The notes: generated from the sequence alone by a model not told the origin. Shown: positions 26,246 to 35,197, numbered from the stretch's first letter. The stretch is 52,737 bases of DNA from an uncultured Acholeplasmatales bacterium (GCA_944323055.1 CALUQZ010000009.1:1-52737), one strand, 5' to 3'. Made by a program: numbers and translations.

Positions 26246-28903
26246 TTAATGTTTTTGAATTTGTCTTTTAATTAATTTATAAATTTCCATAAACACAATT
26301 GTTGATATAGCTAAAGCAAAACAAATACCTAATTCAGCTATTGATAATGGTGTAAGTTGGAATACAACATTATTTAAACCTGGAATGTATAATACGGCTA
26401 ATTGTAAAACAATACCAATTATAAAGGCGATATTTAAAGCCTTGTTTTTAAACGTTTCTTTAGTAAATATTGTATTATCTGATTTAACATTATAAGCATG
26501 GAATAATTCAGCTGTAGCTAATGTCATAAAAGCCATAGTATGACCATGAATATTTGAATTGTCTACATCAAATATAAACTCACCAATTAAGAAAGCAGCT
26601 AAAGTAATTAAACCAATAAATAAACCTTCAAAGAAAATATTATAACCAATATGGCCAGCAAAGAAACTTTCTTTTTTCGGTCTTGGCTTATCTTGCATTA
26701 CTTTTTCTTCTGGATCTTCCATACCTAAACCAAAGGCTGGTAAACTATCAGTAATTAAGTTAACCCACAATAATTGAACTGCTAAAAGTGGTGTGCCAAT
26801 TGGAGTGAACATACCAATTATAGTAGCGATAAATATTGTAATAACCTCACCAATATTACTTGATAATAAGAATCTAATACATTTCTTAATATTAGCATAA
26901 ATTCCTCTACCTTGTTTAACTGCTTCAACAATAGTTGAGAAATTATCATCTGTTAAAATCATATCTGCCGCTTGTTTAGAAACATCAGTACCAGTAATAC
27001 CCATAGCACAACCGATATCTGCCCGTTTTAAAGCTGGAGCATCATTAACACCATCACCAGTCATTGCGACAACCATATCATTCTTTTGCCATGCATCTAC
27101 TATCCTAACTTTATCTTTAGGAGCAACACGAGCAAATACGCGGTAATCATCAATAGTTTGAGCTAAAGTTTCATCATCAATTTTATCTAATTCTTGGCTT
27201 GTTATAGCCTTTTTACCTTCTTCTAAGATACCTAAATCACGAGCTATAGCTTCAGCAGTTGTAATATGGTCACCAGTAATCATAACTGTTCTAATACCTG
27301 CTTCTTTAGCTACCTTAATACTATCTCTAACCTCAGGTCTAGCTGGGTCAATCATACCAACAAGCCCAACAAAAGTCATATCTTTTTCTAATTCTTCTTT
27401 AGCTGGTAATGCTTTAAATTCTTTTGTAGCTAAAGCAAGAACTCTTAAGGCATTGTTAGCCATTTCTTCATTCTTTTCACGAGCATTATTAATAACACTT
27501 AAATTATTATTAGATAAATTTAAGACAATATCAGGAGCACCTTTAGTGATAGCTACAAACTTACCATCTTCTTCAATGACTGTTGTCATCATTTTTCTTT
27601 CACTATCAAAAGGCAAATCTAAAACTCTTTTTATCTTTGTAATATCAGTACCAACGTTATTATTAACATCGAGTAAAGCTAATTCTGTTGGGTCCCCAAT
27701 TCTCTTATCACCTTCAATTTTTGCATCACAACAAATTGCAAAATATGAAAGCATCTTAGCTTCACTATTAGTTATATCTTTTATGTCTTTTAATTCACTT
27801 TGATATAATTTTACAACTGTCATCTTATTTTGTGTTAATGTTCCTGTTTTATCTGAACAAATAACATTAGTTGAACCTAAAGTTTCAACAGCCGGTAATT
27901 TTTTAACAATAGCATTATGTTTAACCATCTTTTGTACACCAATTGATAATACAATTGTTACAACTGCAGCTAAACCTTCAGGAATTGCCGCAACAGCTAA
28001 AGCAACTGCTTCTTTAAAGCTACCAAGCCAAATATCAGCAACATCTTGATTGCCATTCATATAGCCACTACATACTTCAAGAATAAATACAACAGCACAA
28101 ATAGCTAAACATAAAATACCAATGATTTTACCTACTACAGCTAATTTATTTTGTAAAGGTGTAGATTCCTTTTTAGCAGTTTGAAGCATAGAAGCAATCT
28201 TACCGATTTCTGTATTCATACCAGTAGCTAAAACCACCGCCTTAGCCTTACCATTTGTCGCAAATGTAGATGAAAAAATCATATTTTTTTGATCACCAAG
28301 AGGTAAATCACCAGCAGGTAAATCTTTATTATTTTTACTTACCGGTAATGATTCACCTGTTAAACTTGATTCATCTACTTTTAATTCAGTTGATTCAATG
28401 ATACGACAATCAGCTGGAATAAAATCACCAGCTTCTACATAAACGATATCACCAACAACTACGTCTTTTGAAGGAATAACTTCAATTTGTCCATTTCTTA
28501 AAACGCGGCAATTAGGTTGACTCATTTTCTTTAAAGCCTCAAGTGATTTTTCTGCTTTATTTTCTTGGAAAACACCTAAAACAGCATTTAATATTACAAC
28601 AACTAAAATAATTATTGTTTCAATCCAATCTTCTTGAGCTACGCTTCCCTCAACAATAGCACTTATAATAATTGGTACTATCGCCGCAATAATTAAGATG
28701 ACAATTAAAACATCTTTAAATTGTTCTAAAAATTTAACAATTAAAGGTGTTTTTTTGCCTTCTTCTAATTCATTAACCCCATATTTTTCGCGATTTTTAG
28801 CAACTTGTTCAGAGGTTAATCCTTGAAATTCATTAACTTCATGTTTTTCTAACACCGCTTTAAGCGTATTAGCCTCGTTAATGTTTTTGTTTTCTTGTTC
28901 CAT
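26246..28903 (-). CDS. P2A-type Ca2+/Mn2+-transporting ATPase
   Basis: An 885-residue SERCA/PMR1-like cation pump. It shows an N-terminal cation-ATPase domain (LTSEQVAKNREKYGVNEL), an actuator TGES motif (SSLTGESLPV), a TM4 ion site (AVAAIPEGLAAVV), the phosphorylated Asp in CSDKTGTLTQNKM, the nucleotide-binding KGAPD, MITGDH and TGDGVNDAPALKRADIG, and TM6 LLWVNLITDSLPA with Asn and Asp ligands. The set fits a calcium pump, but the upstream yybP-ykoY riboswitch senses Mn2+, and several Gram-positive pumps under this switch export Mn2+. My preferred reading is a manganese (and possibly calcium) exporter. AAAGGAG precedes the ATG. Confidence 0.92.
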   Translation of the reverse strand: MEQENKNINEANTLKAVLEKHEVNEFQGLTSEQVAKNREKYGVNELEEGKKTPLIVKFLEQFKDVLIVILIIAAIVPIIISAIVEGSVAQEDWIETIIILVVVILNAVLGVFQENKAEKSLEALKKMSQPNCRVLRNGQIEVIPSKDVVVGDIVYVEAGDFIPADCRIIESTELKVDESSLTGESLPVSKNNKDLPAGDLPLGDQKNMIFSSTFATNGKAKAVVLATGMNTEIGKIASMLQTAKKESTPLQNKLAVVGKIIGILCLAICAVVFILEVCSGYMNGNQDVADIWLGSFKEAVALAVAAIPEGLAAVVTIVLSIGVQKMVKHNAIVKKLPAVETLGSTNVICSDKTGTLTQNKMTVVKLYQSELKDIKDITNSEAKMLSYFAICCDAKIEGDKRIGDPTELALLDVNNNVGTDITKIKRVLDLPFDSERKMMTTVIEEDGKFVAITKGAPDIVLNLSNNNLSVINNAREKNEEMANNALRVLALATKEFKALPAKEELEKDMTFVGLVGMIDPARPEVRDSIKVAKEAGIRTVMITGDHITTAEAIARDLGILEEGKKAITSQELDKIDDETLAQTIDDYRVFARVAPKDKVRIVDAWQKNDMVVAMTGDGVNDAPALKRADIGCAMGITGTDVSKQAADMILTDDNFSTIVEAVKQGRGIYANIKKCIRFLLSSNIGEVITIFIATIIGMFTPIGTPLLAVQLLWVNLITDSLPAFGLGMEDPEEKVMQDKPRPKKESFFAGHIGYNIFFEGLFIGLITLAAFLIGEFIFDVDNSNIHGHTMAFMTLATAELFHAYNVKSDNTIFTKETFKNKALNIAFIIGIVLQLAVLYIPGLNNVVFQLTPLSIAELGICFALAISTIVFMEIYKLIKRQIQKH

Positions 28904-28920
28904 TTTAATCTCCTTTTCTT

Positions 28921-29047
28921 TTAAAAAAAGACCATTATTCTAGTAAGAATAAAGGTCTTGCTAATCAAATGATCATTATATCCGGATTAAAAATCGTGAT
29001 GTCGAATATAATTACTTTTTTTAAAAGTAAAGCTACTCCCCTTTAAA
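28921..29047 (-). promoter_or_regulatory. yybP-ykoY (Mn2+) riboswitch with intrinsic terminator
   Basis: The minus strand reads AAAGGGGAGTAGC (29032-29044) at the 5' side and AGCAAGACCTTT (about 28951-28962) at the 3' side, the two most conserved blocks of the yybP-ykoY aptamer, with CGACATCACGA and TAATCCGGATA between them. AAAGG can pair with CCTTT to form P1. The same AAGACC can instead pair with GGTCTT (28928-28959) to make a terminator followed by T7, so ligand binding would favour read-through (ON switch). The ATPase ribosome site follows directly. A perfect promoter lies upstream at about 29075-29103. Confidence 0.88.
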
Positions 29048-29061
29048 ATAAGGTCTTAAAT

Positions 29062-29146
29062 TTTAACAACTAGATTATATTAAATTTAAGATTTATAGTC
29101 AAGTTTGATTTACTTTTTAATAACAGGGAATCACTTTTATTCTAAT
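29062..29146 (-). repeat. Direct repeat copy C1, carrying the riboswitch promoter
   Basis: A 38-base block (29080-29117) is identical to 31398-31435, with similarity extending about 20-25 bases on both sides. On the minus strand C1 contains TTGACT and TATAAT separated by 17 bases, the promoter for the Mn riboswitch and ATPase. Copy C2 keeps the TTGACT but has lost three bases at the -10. The two copies bracket the lipoprotein/subtilase pair. Confidence 0.75.
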
Positions 29147-29155
29147 TAATAAAGT

Positions 29156-29800
29156 CTACGACATATTATAAAATGCAATAGCTATTTTACTTATCTCATC
29201 TTCTGTTACAAATCCGTTATTATAAGCATCTATTAATGGATAACACACTTTATCTTTAAAGTATAAAATACTTCTTCCATCGCTATAATATATACTTACA
29301 TTACCATAAGTCTCTGTTCTAGACGCTTGACCATAATTTCCTGTCAAACTATAAACTAGACAACCATTATAAATGCCACAATATTCATCAACAGATGCTT
29401 TTTCTATACTTTCAACCTCAACACGCGGATAATATAACAAACTATAAAAAGCATTTATTGAAGTAAAAAATTCATCTATACTACAATCAACTTTTAAGCC
29501 GTTTTTTAACTTGACATAAATAGTTGTTCCTGGTTCTAATTTTTCATTATTATAAGGTATTGTAAAATCTTCATCATAAAATAAACTAACATTTCCGCCA
29601 TAAAACCACGGCACATCATCAGTTGTAATAACCTCTTTATAAGCTCCGGTTAATACTAATGTCCCAAAATCATAATTTATATTAGTATTACTATTTAATG
29701 CCTCGTATTTCACATATTCGTGATAAAACTTCTCTTCTTCTTTTTTACAAGCTGTTAAAGAACATAATAGTATTAAGAATATTAGAATAATCTTCTTCAT
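29156..29800 (-). CDS. Small lipoprotein partner of the subtilase
   Basis: A 214-residue lipoprotein of unknown function. The signal peptide ends in the lipobox LTAC (Cys18), followed by a short Lys/Glu linker and a domain of about 180 residues rich in Tyr, Val and aromatic strands (FGTLVLTGAY, CLVYSLTGNYGQ, NVSIYYSDGRSILYF). I do not recognise the domain. It starts 23 bases after the subtilase stop with GGAGG upstream, so the pair is one operon. The first codons and the bases before them are nearly identical to those of the subtilase gene. It could be a substrate, an inhibitor or an immunity-like protein for the protease; this is inference. Confidence 0.7.
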   Translation of the reverse strand: MKKIILIFLILLCSLTACKKEEEKFYHEYVKYEALNSNTNINYDFGTLVLTGAYKEVITTDDVPWFYGGNVSLFYDEDFTIPYNNEKLEPGTTIYVKLKNGLKVDCSIDEFFTSINAFYSLLYYPRVEVESIEKASVDEYCGIYNGCLVYSLTGNYGQASRTETYGNVSIYYSDGRSILYFKDKVCYPLIDAYNNGFVTEDEISKIAIAFYNMS

Positions 29801-29823
29801 ATATAAAAATCCTCCACATCATA

Positions 29824-31140
29824 CTAAAGTTTAGTAGTTATAGCTGTCCTAGCATTAAGTCGACCACCATACTTACAATAACCATTTAATGAATCAACTT
29901 TATCGACACTTATACATATTATAGTTTTTAAATCTTCTACGGTTAAATTAGGTTTACAACCCCAAATTAGCGCTGCTGTAGCTGTAACATATGGCACTGC
30001 ATAAGAAGTTCCACTATCGTATATATACTTATCATTAGGTAATGCACAATATATACCTACACCCGGAGCAAAAATATCAACATAATTTTCACTATAATTT
30101 GAATCACTCCATTTACTATCATTTTGATCACTAGCTCCTACTATTATAACATTATCTAAATTATAGGCAGCCGGATAAACTTTTTTCAAATCCATATTTA
30201 TTCCATCATTTCCTGCGGAAGCTACAATTAAACCATTAAAATTCATCATTGCTTGCTTAACAGCCTCACTATATTCAAATCCCCTAATAGAATAATTAAT
30301 CAATTTTAATCCAATTTCAGAAGCATAATTAATAGAAGCCGCTAACGCACTCGCTTCATAATGATTTATTAATGATGCTTCGGCTCTTATTGAAACTAAT
30401 TTGACATTTTGCGCTGCACCAACAAAACCTAAAAAATTATTATCTTTTGCTGCTATAATGCTAGATACCATTGTACCATGACCAGTCGTATCTTGAAGAG
30501 GGTTTTCTTTGCCATATCCAGTAGCAAAGCTTTTACTATTATTCCAATCCACCATGTACTTTAAATCTTCGTGATACCCATCAATTCCAGAATCTATAAT
30601 TCCAACTGGCACTTCATAGCAATCAGTTGCTATATCCCACGCAAGCGGAAAATCGCAAAGTTCAAATCCGTATTGTTGTTCGCTAACATAATCGTTTCCT
30701 GGAATAAACTGAGAGCGTTGTGATATTTTGCTCGTTTTTGATATATCGTCATTTGTAACTTCTTTAACACTATTTTCAATTATATAATTAGGTTCCGCTG
30801 AAAATATATCATCACGCTGTAATAATTTTTCTATAATATAATTTAAATCATATAAATTACAACTTTTAAAAGTTAATTTATATATTTGTCTAAAACTTTC
30901 ATCTTCAAAAGATGGATTATACGCAGATGTCAATGATGATACTTCTATACAATTTAAATCTTCAAAATCTTCTAACGTATACTTGTGATTTGAATATTCA
31001 TAATTTATCACTACTAAAACTTCATTCGCATTAGCTGTGACACCTTTAATGTTTTGAAACTCATCTTTTTCAAATGTAGTAAAACTCAACATAAGAAATC
31101 CCAATAAAATAGTTGAGCATAATAGTAAAATCTTCTTCAT
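29824..31140 (-). CDS. Secreted S8 (subtilisin) serine protease
   Basis: A 438-residue exported protease. Residues 1-23 are a signal peptide without a lipobox. Residues about 40-125 look like an I9-type propeptide (VLVVINYEYSNH...IFSAEPNYIIE). The catalytic domain has Asp183 (VGIIDSGIDG), His221 (TGHGTMVSSIIA), oxyanion Asn311 (SAGNDG) and Ser379 (SGTSYAVPYVTA). All three catalytic residues are intact. There is no C-terminal anchor. I prefer ATG at 31138-31140; a TTG four codons upstream lies within the likely leader. The TTGAAA-17-TATAAT promoter puts transcription start about 20 bases before this ATG. The ribosome site (AAGAAG) is weak. Confidence 0.88.
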   Translation of the reverse strand: MKKILLLCSTILLGFLMLSFTTFEKDEFQNIKGVTANANEVLVVINYEYSNHKYTLEDFEDLNCIEVSSLTSAYNPSFEDESFRQIYKLTFKSCNLYDLNYIIEKLLQRDDIFSAEPNYIIENSVKEVTNDDISKTSKISQRSQFIPGNDYVSEQQYGFELCDFPLAWDIATDCYEVPVGIIDSGIDGYHEDLKYMVDWNNSKSFATGYGKENPLQDTTGHGTMVSSIIAAKDNNFLGFVGAAQNVKLVSIRAEASLINHYEASALAASINYASEIGLKLINYSIRGFEYSEAVKQAMMNFNGLIVASAGNDGINMDLKKVYPAAYNLDNVIIVGASDQNDSKWSDSNYSENYVDIFAPGVGIYCALPNDKYIYDSGTSYAVPYVTATAALIWGCKPNLTVEDLKTIICISVDKVDSLNGYCKYGGRLNARTAITTKL

Positions 31141-31166
31141 ATATAATTTCAACTTCTTACGATGTT

Positions 31167-31195
31167 ATTATAGTAAAATATAAAAGCGTTTTCAA
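31167..31195 (-). promoter_or_regulatory. Promoter of the subtilase-lipoprotein operon
   Basis: -35 TTGAAA (31190-31195) and -10 TATAAT (31167-31172) with a 17-base spacer on the minus strand. The rest of 31196-31385 shows no gene or clear structure. Confidence 0.6.
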
Positions 31196-31385
31196 TACAC
31201 TTTTTATAAAATTGTATTATTCTAAAAAAGAATATAAAATAGTAAATGAGCTACCTCGGGATATAAGAATAGCAAAAAATTCGAGAAATTATATCGAGTT
31301 TTCATGCTACAAATTTAAAATTATAAAACCCTAATTTTTTGCCTTAGTTAAGACCAAATTATGGTTTTCTTTTAATTGAACTGTT

Positions 31386-31466
31386 GAAAACTAGATTTTA
31401 AATTTAAGATTTATAGTCAAGTTTGATTTACTTTTAATAAAGGGGGATCGCTTTTATTTTATATTG
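31386..31466 (-). repeat. Direct repeat copy C2
   Basis: Matches C1 (29062-29146), with 38 identical bases at 31398-31435 and related flanks (CTAGATT on one side, GATCGCTTTTATT versus AATCACTTTTATT on the other). It lies between the subtilase operon and the second Fic gene. The -10 present in C1 is missing, so this copy is probably not an active promoter. Confidence 0.75.
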
Positions 31467-31496
31467 ATTATATATAACATTTTAATGATTTTTTTA

Positions 31497-32345
31497 CTAT
31501 TTAATATCATTAATATAATTTGAAAAAGTTTTAATCCATAAGTCAGATGAACGAAGTTCACATTCAGCAAGTAACTTAGCCATTTTCTCGGTCTTACTTT
31601 CCAATCGTATACTATAGCGCACTTTATCATCGTAAGCTCTTAGTGCAGCATAGTAGCGACTTCGTTCCTCATATAAAATATCTATAGGTAAAAGTCCCTG
31701 TGAAATCAGCTCATATGTTAGTAACAAACGACCTGTCCTACCATTACCATCTGTAAATGGATGAATACGCTCAAATTCAATATGATGTTCTGCCAGACTA
31801 TGAAAGAGTTTTGCCCACGAGATATTTTCCTGTGCCATTAAATCTTTATTCTTTTGCCAATCAGACCTAACTTTTTGGACATATTCTTTCATTTTACAAG
31901 GAACTTCCTGCGGTGAACAAGGCGTATAAACTACACGAAATAAATCTCCGATATAATTTTGTATTGTCCGGTATTTTCCGGCCTCTTCTGCGCCGTATTC
32001 TACTAATGAATGAAGATGTTTTATAAAATCTTCACTTATTTCTACTTTTTGATTTAAAGCTTCATATAAAAAGTCAAAACCTTTTTTATAACCTATTATA
32101 TCCTCATGTTCTAAAAAAGAACGTAAACTTGAAGTTATTCCTTTCTCTAGTAAAAGTTTTGTTTCATCATAAGTAAAAGTATTACCCTCAATGGCATTAC
32201 TGTTATATGTAGTACTAATTGAAAACTCATTGCGAAAATATGTAACCCCTGTAGTTGGCAAAGGGCGCATTGTCTTAATTTTTTTATAATTTAAATCAAG
32301 ACGTAATGTAATGTCATTAAAATTCAAATTAGACAACTCGTTCAT
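31497..32345 (-). CDS. Fic-domain protein, class II
   Basis: A 282-residue Fic enzyme. The inhibitory motif is SNAIEGN (Ser49-xxx-Glu53-Gly54), N-terminal to the Fic core, and the catalytic loop HPFTDGNGR is intact at residues 195-203, followed by TGRLLLTYELI. The flap region FRVVYTPCSPQEVPCKM fits target docking. It lacks the C-terminal winged helix of the Fic at 6469 and is not its close copy. AGAGGTGG precedes the ATG. The gene stands alone. An AMP-transferase is likely; the target is unknown. Confidence 0.88.
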   Translation of the reverse strand: MNELSNLNFNDITLRLDLNYKKIKTMRPLPTTGVTYFRNEFSISTTYNSNAIEGNTFTYDETKLLLEKGITSSLRSFLEHEDIIGYKKGFDFLYEALNQKVEISEDFIKHLHSLVEYGAEEAGKYRTIQNYIGDLFRVVYTPCSPQEVPCKMKEYVQKVRSDWQKNKDLMAQENISWAKLFHSLAEHHIEFERIHPFTDGNGRTGRLLLTYELISQGLLPIDILYEERSRYYAALRAYDDKVRYSIRLESKTEKMAKLLAECELRSSDLWIKTFSNYINDIK

Positions 32346-32385
32346 TGTACCACCTCTTCATAAATTAAATATAATATAATAAGAT

Positions 32386-32415
32386 AGTAAACACAAGGCT
32401 TTCCTTGTGTTTACT
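32386..32415 (-). terminator. Terminator of the pyk-HEPN-like operon
   Basis: A perfect 13-bp hairpin: AGTAAACACAAGG and CCTTGTGTTTACT around a CTTT loop. It overlaps the stop of the HEPN-like gene at 32414. Confidence 0.85.
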
Positions 32416-33481
32416 ACTTCTTAAAATTTTTAATTGGTAAGGCATATGCATAAACTAAATCTGAATAGCCTAAATCACTTAATTTAGCTAATATATCTAA
32501 ATAATAAGTAACTGTTTTATTATTTTTGGCTCTACGCATAAATTTATTTAATGTTTCATTAAAGAATGGGTGACTCATATCACATAAATAAACTCTTTCA
32601 TTATATAAATCTAAATTTTTACGTAAAAAGCGATAAGTTAGTTTAATGGTATCACCATGACTAGTCTTATTGAGAACTTTAGCTGTTATAATATTATATA
32701 ATTTAGCTAATTGTAAATAGATGACATCTTCCTTTAAATCCTTATTAATTTCAATATGTTTAAATTTAGCTATTTCTTTAATTAAACTATAACGCCAAAC
32801 AAATCTATTTTTAATTTCTTTATTGTTATATTTTTCAATATAATCATTATATATAATATCTAGATCATTTAGATAATTAGGATAAGGATATCTTTTAATT
32901 AGATTATTAATTAATAAAATTAAATGAGAATTACCTAAAGTTTGATTAGAAATATTTAATAGACTTTTTAATAAAGAATTAGTTTCTTCATAATAAGCTG
33001 TAACTAAAGGAATTAATTCTACTTCTTTTTTAATTATCTCTTTATCTTTACATATTAAATAAGTGAACGTCGTATTAGTCATACTATTTTTATCTAATAT
33101 ACAATAAGCAGCTTCTTGTTGACGTGTATTTCTATTAGCCGGATGACCGACTACATCATTTCTTATGTGTTTTAAGTTACGTAAGTCTTTATTTTGATTG
33201 ATATTTATAAACTTTTTACTGCCACTAATTAAATAAGCTAATTCATAAAGTCCATCAATTGAAACAAATAAGCTTTGTAAAAAGCCATATAAATGCATTA
33301 AACGAGCAGATAAATCATTTTCTTTATTCATAATACTAGCAAAGTATTTTTGAACTTCATTAGTTATTTCAAGAGCAGCTAAAGCACCGACAACGGCATA
33401 ATTCTTTTTAGTTAAATAAGCCTTAATATTAAATTTTTCTATTAAATATTCATTTTCTTCTACATACTTTTCTAAAGTCAT
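32414..33481 (-). CDS. Unrecognised protein with HEPN-like RxxxxxH motif
   Basis: A 355-residue protein, predicted mostly helical, with no signal peptide or membrane span. I do not recognise the family. Residues about 60-115 are helix-rich and end in LKHIRNDVVGHPANR, where Arg107-Asn-Asp...His113 fits the RN-x4-H type motif of HEPN RNases or HEPN-like substrate-binding folds. The later part (FVWRYSLIKEIAKFKHIEI, YLQLAKLYNIIT) has no motif I can name. It starts 7 bases after pyk and shares its terminator, so it is co-transcribed with pyruvate kinase, an unexpected partner. The HEPN idea is tentative. Confidence 0.6.
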   Translation of the reverse strand: MTLEKYVEENEYLIEKFNIKAYLTKKNYAVVGALAALEITNEVQKYFASIMNKENDLSARLMHLYGFLQSLFVSIDGLYELAYLISGSKKFININQNKDLRNLKHIRNDVVGHPANRNTRQQEAAYCILDKNSMTNTTFTYLICKDKEIIKKEVELIPLVTAYYEETNSLLKSLLNISNQTLGNSHLILLINNLIKRYPYPNYLNDLDIIYNDYIEKYNNKEIKNRFVWRYSLIKEIAKFKHIEINKDLKEDVIYLQLAKLYNIITAKVLNKTSHGDTIKLTYRFLRKNLDLYNERVYLCDMSHPFFNETLNKFMRRAKNNKTVTYYLDILAKLSDLGYSDLVYAYALPIKNFKK

Positions 33482-33488
33482 AAAATAC

Positions 33489-34907
33489 CTAGATTATATG
33501 AAGTTTAAAAGTATCAGTGCCATAATCACCTATTTTTGAACCACCGGTGATGATGACTTTATCACCTTTTTTAACTAAACCGGTATCAATAGCTTTAGAA
33601 ATAGCATAAGATAATAATTCATCAGTTGAGTTTTTAGATTCACCATAAATAGGATATACATTCCAAGCTAAATTTAATTGCCTACATGCTTTTTCATTAA
33701 CACAAATAGCAATAATCGGACATTGAGGACGATAAGCAGCTAAATTAAAGGCTGTAACGCCATTAATTGTTACACAAATAATAGCTTTAGCATCAATTTG
33801 ATAAGCACTATTAACAGCCGCATTACAAATAGCACTATTAAAACTATCCCCTAAATTTAAAGCATTCTTATGATATCTTTCTTTCCAATTGATATTTGCT
33901 TCTGTTGATTCAGCTATTTCAGCCATAGCCGTAACAGACTCTAAAGGGTATTTGCCGGCTGCTGATTCACCTGATAACATTATAGCCGTCGTTCTATCAT
34001 AAATAGCATTAGCCACATCACTAACTTCCGCTCTTGTAGGACGTGGATTTTGTTGCATCGAATCTAACATTTGAGTTGCGGTAACTACAATTTTACCAGC
34101 TCTATAACATTTTGAAATAATTTCTTTTTGAATACCTGGTAATATCTTAAATGGTACTTCAACACCCATATCACCACGAGCTACCATTACCCCATCAGAA
34201 GCCTCGATTATTTCATCCATTTTACTAATACCTTCTGTATTTTCAATTTTAGAAATAATTTTTATTTTCTTAGATGTATCATATTTATCTAATAGTTCTC
34301 TTAAAGCATAAACATCTTCTTTTCTTCTCACAAAAGAAGCTGCAATATAATCTATACATTCTTCAATACCAAAGATAATATCGCTTCTATCTACTTCTGA
34401 AATATATGGCATATCAATAATAACATTAGGGATATTAATACTTTTATGATTAGATAAAGGACCATCATTTAAAACTTTAGTTACAATATTACGGCCTTCT
34501 ATTTTTTCTACTTCAAAACTAATTTTTCCATCATCAGCTAAAATCTTATCACCTTTATGTAAAAAATCAGCTAAATTAGGGTAAGTAAGTCCACAAATAG
34601 TTTCATCACCAATTAAATCTTTATCAGGAGAAAAAGTAAATAAATCTCCCGCTTTTAAAGTTATTTTACCATTTTTAAAATCTCTTATTCTAATTTCCGG
34701 CCCTTTAGTATCAAGTAAAATAGGTAGAGGAATACCTAATTCTTCTCTAATTCTCTTAACTCTATCCATTCTTACTTTTTGTTCAGCATGAGTACCGTGT
34801 GAAAAATTTAGTCTAGCACAATCAAGGCCATGCTCAATCATTTTCTTTAACATTTCATCGCTGTCACAAGCAGGACCTAAAGTACAAATAATTTTTGTCT
34901 TACGCAT
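33489..34907 (-). CDS. pyk: Pyruvate kinase
   Basis: A 472-residue glycolytic enzyme making pyruvate and ATP from phosphoenolpyruvate and ADP. It begins with MRKTKIICTLGPAC and has LNFSHGTHAEQ, the B domain (residues about 70-165), the Lys/metal site segment IISKIENTEGI, VARGDMGVEVP, the signature TATQMLDSMQQNPRPTRAEV, and the C-terminal regulatory domain. There is no extra C-terminal PEP-utiliser domain. The start at 34907 has AGAGGTG 6 bases upstream; an earlier in-frame start three codons upstream is less well placed. Confidence 0.97.
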   Translation of the reverse strand: MRKTKIICTLGPACDSDEMLKKMIEHGLDCARLNFSHGTHAEQKVRMDRVKRIREELGIPLPILLDTKGPEIRIRDFKNGKITLKAGDLFTFSPDKDLIGDETICGLTYPNLADFLHKGDKILADDGKISFEVEKIEGRNIVTKVLNDGPLSNHKSINIPNVIIDMPYISEVDRSDIIFGIEECIDYIAASFVRRKEDVYALRELLDKYDTSKKIKIISKIENTEGISKMDEIIEASDGVMVARGDMGVEVPFKILPGIQKEIISKCYRAGKIVVTATQMLDSMQQNPRPTRAEVSDVANAIYDRTTAIMLSGESAAGKYPLESVTAMAEIAESTEANINWKERYHKNALNLGDSFNSAICNAAVNSAYQIDAKAIICVTINGVTAFNLAAYRPQCPIIAICVNEKACRQLNLAWNVYPIYGESKNSTDELLSYAISKAIDTGLVKKGDKVIITGGSKIGDYGTDTFKLHII

Positions 34908-35009
34908 CAAAAGCACCTCTTTTTTTATCTTAGATTTTCTAACATAATGATACTACATTTTCCCTAAAATAAAAAGCCTTTCATTTTAGAAAAAGGAAAA
35001 AATATCAAG

Positions 35010-35037
35010 TTGAAAAATAGTTAGAAAATGATATAAT
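35010..35037 (+). promoter_or_regulatory. Promoter of tRNA-Thr
   Basis: TTGAAA (35010-35015), a 16-base spacer and TATAAT (35032-35037), 8 bases before the tRNA. Confidence 0.65.
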
Positions 35038-35045
35038 TTACATAC

Positions 35046-35120
35046 GCCGCAATAGCACAGTGGTAGTGCAACGCTCTCGTAAAGCGGAGGTCGTAGGTTC
35101 AAATCCTATTTGCGGCACCA
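35046..35120 (+). tRNA. tRNA-Thr (anticodon CGT)
   Basis: A 75-base cloverleaf: acceptor GCCGCAA with TTGCGGC, D-loop with AGTGGTA, anticodon loop CTCGTAA giving anticodon CGT, T arm GTAGG-TTCAAAT-CCTAT, and an encoded ACCA end. The top pair of the anticodon stem is a mismatch. It reads codon ACG. It stands alone on the plus strand with its own promoter and is followed by T6. Confidence 0.95.
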
Positions 35121-35149
35121 TTTTTTAATAATTTAGTGAAAATATAAAT

Positions 35150-35193
35150 AAATGGCTATAAAACATACACTAAAATATGTCTTATAGCCATTT
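35150..35193. terminator. Bidirectional terminator between tRNA-Thr and trxA
   Basis: AAATGGCTATAA pairs with TTATAGCCATTT, with an inner ACATA/TATGT pairing. T-rich flanks on both strands serve tRNA-Thr (plus) and trxA (minus). Confidence 0.8.
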
Positions 35194-35197
35194 TTAT

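Noticed and set aside
27453-27803. 116-residue plus-strand frame inside the Ca/Mn ATPase gene
   Set aside because: A shadow of the conserved pump gene, with no ribosome site.
31113-31334. 73-residue plus-strand frame upstream of the subtilase
   Set aside because: It overlaps the subtilase start and promoter, with no ribosome site or recognisable product.
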